DNA of 5,812 nt from Spirochaetales bacterium. Lineage in GTDB: Bacteria; Spirochaetota; Spirochaetia; Sphaerochaetales; Sphaerochaetaceae. A program made the position numbers and the translations under genes. The stretch is taken from NCBI GenBank assembly GCA_012800465.1, contig JAAZJI010000062.1, positions 1 to 5,812 on the forward strand, written 5' to 3'. Below are positions 5,673-5,812 of the stretch, one piece after another. Every line of letters begins with the position of its first letter. Within the stretch, counting starts at the first letter, position 1. The notes beneath the pieces were generated by a model. It worked only from the letters and a program-made list of their open reading frames with translations, did not search any database and had not been told where the DNA came from.

Positions 5673-5812
5673 TAGACCGCCCGGACGATCTCCGCGACGT
5701 TCCGGGCTTTCCCCAGCGTGTAGTAGTGGATCGCAGGAACCCCTGCCTCATGGAGCTCCTTCGACTGGGCGATGCACCATCGGACTCCGATTTCGGTGAT
5801 CTCGGCGTTGGA
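5669..5812 (-). CDS. metF: Methylenetetrahydrofolate reductase, C-terminal fragment
   Basis: Only the last 47 codons are in the window; the gene continues past the right edge. The translation contains GVRWCIAQSKEL followed by GVPAIHYYTLGKA, matching the C-terminal strand and helix of MetF, where GVPGIHFYTLN-like sequences close the TIM barrel. The protein reduces 5,10-methylenetetrahydrofolate to the 5-methyl form for methionine synthesis or, in acetogens, the methyl branch of carbon fixation; which applies cannot be seen here. The short tail ending in AVY resembles Bacteroidota/Spirochaetota-type MetF rather than E. coli MetF. It converges on nth, and the two stop codons share TTAA at 5669-5672. 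The call rests on a short stretch, but the pattern is characteristic. Confidence 0.82.
   Translation of the reverse strand, partial: SNAEITEIGVRWCIAQSKELHEAGVPAIHYYTLGKARNVAEIVRAVY
5679..5710 (+). terminator. Possible terminator hairpin downstream of nth, inside the metF coding end
   Basis: GCCCGGA (5679-5685) pairs perfectly with TCCGGGC (5701-5707), and CG 5686-5687 with CG 5698-5699 could extend the stem past a one-base bulge. The hairpin is followed by only TTT before CCCC, so the U-tract is weak. It begins seven bases after the nth stop, as expected for a terminator, but it lies entirely in metF codons and may be coincidental. Confidence 0.3.

Overview
The window is a bacterial chromosome segment of moderately high GC, almost entirely coding. 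It holds four complete genes and the 3' end of a fifth. I see no RNA genes, mobile elements, CRISPR array or phage genes. The organism cannot be fixed from this sequence. The DAHP synthase is of the Thermotoga/Bacillus type with an N-terminal ferredoxin-like domain, the AraC regulator is a large membrane-anchored type common in Bacillota and Spirochaetota, the MetF C-terminus resembles Bacteroidota/Spirochaetota forms, and two genes have clear Shine-Dalgarno sequences. An uncultured anaerobic lineage near those phyla is a low-confidence guess.

Layout. On the minus strand, reading right to left from the divergent promoter region at about 2702-2786, cutC (1964-2701) is followed after 44 nt by one 634-residue gene (15-1919). 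That gene fuses a complete DAHP synthase (first step of the shikimate pathway) to a complete prephenate dehydratase with ACT domain (committed step to phenylalanine). A Shine-Dalgarno-like stretch at the left edge suggests the operon continues outside the window. On the plus strand, a 737-residue membrane-anchored AraC-type regulator (2787-5000) is followed immediately by an endonuclease III (nth, 5010-5672). The nth ribosome-binding site overlaps the regulator's stop codon. nth converges on metF (minus strand, 3' end at 5669), and the two reading frames share four bases.

Function. The fused enzyme puts entry into aromatic synthesis and the phenylalanine branch in one polypeptide. It carries two candidate feedback modules, an N-terminal ferredoxin-like domain and a C-terminal ACT domain. 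No chorismate mutase domain is visible. CutC, the regulator, Nth and MetF have no obvious pathway link to it.

The most notable points are the DAHP synthase-prephenate dehydratase fusion, the back-to-back extended -10 promoters with a predicted nearly leaderless mRNA for the regulator, the tight end-to-end packing of genes, and a strong excess of GATC across the window. I did not find a convincing new multi-gene system.
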